Shown: piece after piece, positions 21,003-22,157 of the stretch | How the letters are laid out: every line of letters starts with the position of its first letter | Numbering within the stretch: position 1 is the stretch's first letter | DNA from: RZZS01 sp964498755 | GTDB lineage: Bacteria; Pseudomonadota; Alphaproteobacteria; Micavibrionales; Micavibrionaceae | Length of the DNA: 22,157 nucleotides | Reading direction: 5' to 3' | Assembly: GCA_964498755.1 (NCBI GenBank) | Contig: CAZCIB010000041.1 | Coordinates: 1 to 22,157 of the forward strand | The notes under the pieces: model-generated | Databases searched by the model: none | Told to the model about the DNA's origin: nothing | Seen by the model: the letters and a program-made list of their open reading frames with translations, nothing else | Translations under genes and position numbers: made by a program

Positions 21003-21890
21003 TTAATCCGCCGCCATTTGCACGAGGTTGGAGGAGACGTAGCCAGAGATGAACCGGGTCAGGCTCTCCAGAATTTCTACAAGCGCGGCGGCGTTTTCAT
21101 GGAATTCGTTGCTGGCCTCGTCAAGATACAGCGCGCGGTTAACCTCGATCTGCACGCTGTGGCGGCCCTGCAGCGGGTTTGAATATTTCCGCACGAGTTC
21201 GACCCCGCGATAGGGCTCGTTCATGGTGACGCTGAAGCCTTTATCCCGCAGGAACGTGAAAATCGCGTACGAGAATTCCGTATTGCAGGTCGAGCCTCCC
21301 CGGTCGCCGACGACGAAGTCCGGCAAATGGCCGTGCTTGTCGGTATAGAGCTTTCCGGCGAGCCTTGTTCTGGACGGCATCGAATGGCAGTTGACGTGCC
21401 AGACCTGCCCGAACAGGTTATAGGCCTCGTCCAGCATTTCTCTCAGCGCGGCGTGATAGGGATGGTAGTACGTCTCGATCCTGTTCCGGATTTCATCGGG
21501 CGTTAATTTCCGGTCGTAAACCGGCACGCCGGGACTGACCAGTCTTCTGATAAGCCCGATCCCGGCCTCGGAGCGCGCGGTCGGCTTGATTTTCCCATGC
21601 GTCCAGGGTTCGACGAGAATTTTCGTATCGATATCGTCCGCCGCCCGGTTCGCGTCGATATAACTGCGGGGGAATAGCGCATGCATGAACGCGCCGCCGT
21701 AATCCGGCACATGCATGAACAGCGCGTCGACATACCGGTCTTCGGCCTTTTCGAGCGCAAGCTGTGGACAGGAAAAGCCGAAGTCTTCCGGGTAAATCCT
21801 GCCGCTATGCGGGGAATCGAAAACCAGCGGCAAAGGCTTTGCCGGTTTATAGATTTCGTATACGCCGGGAAGAGAAGAGGAGTCGGGCAC
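21003..21890 (-). CDS. N-formylglutamate amidohydrolase family protein
   Basis: A protein of the HutG-like N-formylglutamate deformylase family, which releases formate from N-formyl-L-glutamate at the end of one histidine-degradation route; related proteins have unproven substrates. Visible motifs are VFDSPHSGRIYPEDF, the metal-binding type region, then DRYVDALF, SYIDANRAADDID, VNCHSMPS (with the conserved His), DFVVGDRGGSTCNTEF and YRGVELVRKYS, ending in helices. From the GTG at 21890 it is 295 aa, in line with the family. The open frame extends to a TTG at 22004, but that codon lies in an octamer repeat and the extra 38 residues do not look like the family; AGG sits ten bases before the GTG. 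No other hut genes are in the window, so a role in histidine breakdown is only assumed. Confidence 0.88.
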   Translation of the reverse strand: MPDSSSLPGVYEIYKPAKPLPLVFDSPHSGRIYPEDFGFSCPQLALEKAEDRYVDALFMHVPDYGGAFMHALFPRSYIDANRAADDIDTKILVEPWTHGKIKPTARSEAGIGLIRRLVSPGVPVYDRKLTPDEIRNRIETYYHPYHAALREMLDEAYNLFGQVWHVNCHSMPSRTRLAGKLYTDKHGHLPDFVVGDRGGSTCNTEFSYAIFTFLRDKGFSVTMNEPYRGVELVRKYSNPLQGRHSVQIEVNRALYLDEASNEFHENAAALVEILESLTRFISGYVSSNLVQMAAD

Positions 21891-21999
21891 GCTTGCAAAA
21901 CCTGTCTTGTTTAACTTTTCCTTATATAGCAGCGTTCCCGGCAAAACGGAATATGCGAAGGCTTTAACAGCCGTAATTCCGACGAAGGCTTTTTTGAAT

Positions 22000-22084
22000 C
22001 GCAAAGACGCAAAGACGCGGGGAAGACAAAAGCGCGCGCGAAGCGAGTTATAATTTAACCACCAAGATCACTAAGGACACTAAG
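22000..22084. repeat. Short tandem repeats (8-mer and 9-mer) upstream of the amidohydrolase
   Basis: CGCAAAGA twice and then CGCGGGGA (22000-22023) form an octamer array. Farther on, ACCACCAAG, ATCACTAAG and GACACTAAG (22058-22084) form three 9-mers in phase. Both resemble repeats often seen at gene borders in bacterial genomes. Nothing else recognisable lies between the gene start and the right edge of the window. Confidence 0.6.
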
Positions 22085-22157
22085 CGTTCCGGGCGCGAGC
22101 CATCTTAGGGCGCCTCTAAAAACCCCCTGACATATGAGCGCAGATTTGCGATTCTGT

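Overview
The window looks like a chromosomal segment of an alphaproteobacterium. Three things point there. The gene order HDAC-like/xseB/ispA/dxs and the order ispH/thrB/rnhA are both familiar from alphaproteobacterial chromosomes. There is a single perfect TTAA-N7-TTAA (CtrA-type) site. The intergenic spaces carry small palindromic repeats of the 'GTCATTGCGAG' and 'ATCCCCGC..GCGGGGAT' types. The order within the class is not clear from sequence alone. No phage, transposase, CRISPR array, rRNA or complete mobile element was seen.

Layout. Positions 1-56 (-) are the start of a secreted or membrane protein running off the left edge. Positions 289-5286 are a minus-strand isoprenoid/DNA-repair block: unknown small protein > HDAC-like deacetylase > xseB > ispA > dxs, with a 52-aa gene on the opposite strand between the HDAC and xseB. 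An AGE-family sugar epimerase/isomerase (+) and a lipoprotein (-) follow as a convergent pair. Positions 7700-10723 are a plus-strand operon ispH > thrB > unknown membrane-anchored protein > rnhA. Then comes a regulatory-looking 140-bp spacer (two DnaA-box-like sites, a CtrA-type box, an 18-codon upstream ORF) ahead of an orphan gene whose tail overlaps the end of a class A penicillin-binding protein (-). Next are a GNAT acetyltransferase, mgtE and maeB, all on the minus strand and separated by heptanucleotide repeat arrays and hairpins. Positions 17953-20188 are a small, more AT-rich accessory patch on the minus strand: a membrane-anchored orphan, a GIY-YIG protein, tRNA-Leu(AAG), and two orphan genes that look distantly related to each other. 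lipB (+) and an N-formylglutamate amidohydrolase (-) close the window, convergent around a palindromic repeat.

Function. dxs (first MEP-pathway step), ispH (last step) and ispA (C15 prenyl diphosphate) lie within 9 kb, so isoprenoid precursor synthesis is well represented. Most other recognisable genes are core housekeeping: threonine synthesis, RNase HI, exonuclease VII, peptidoglycan polymerisation, Mg2+ transport, malate decarboxylation and lipoylation.

The most unusual signal is the set of small repeats. One near-perfect palindrome is inserted in frame inside dxs, in the manner of Rickettsia palindromic elements. Heptamer arrays of about 7 bp period occur inside dxs, across the start codon of maeB, and as an inverted pair filling the GNAT-mgtE gap. 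Several nearby starts lack a Shine-Dalgarno sequence, and the repeats occupy those positions. The tRNA-Leu with A34 and the DnaA/CtrA/uORF spacer are the other items I would check first. I did not find evidence for a complete novel multi-gene system.
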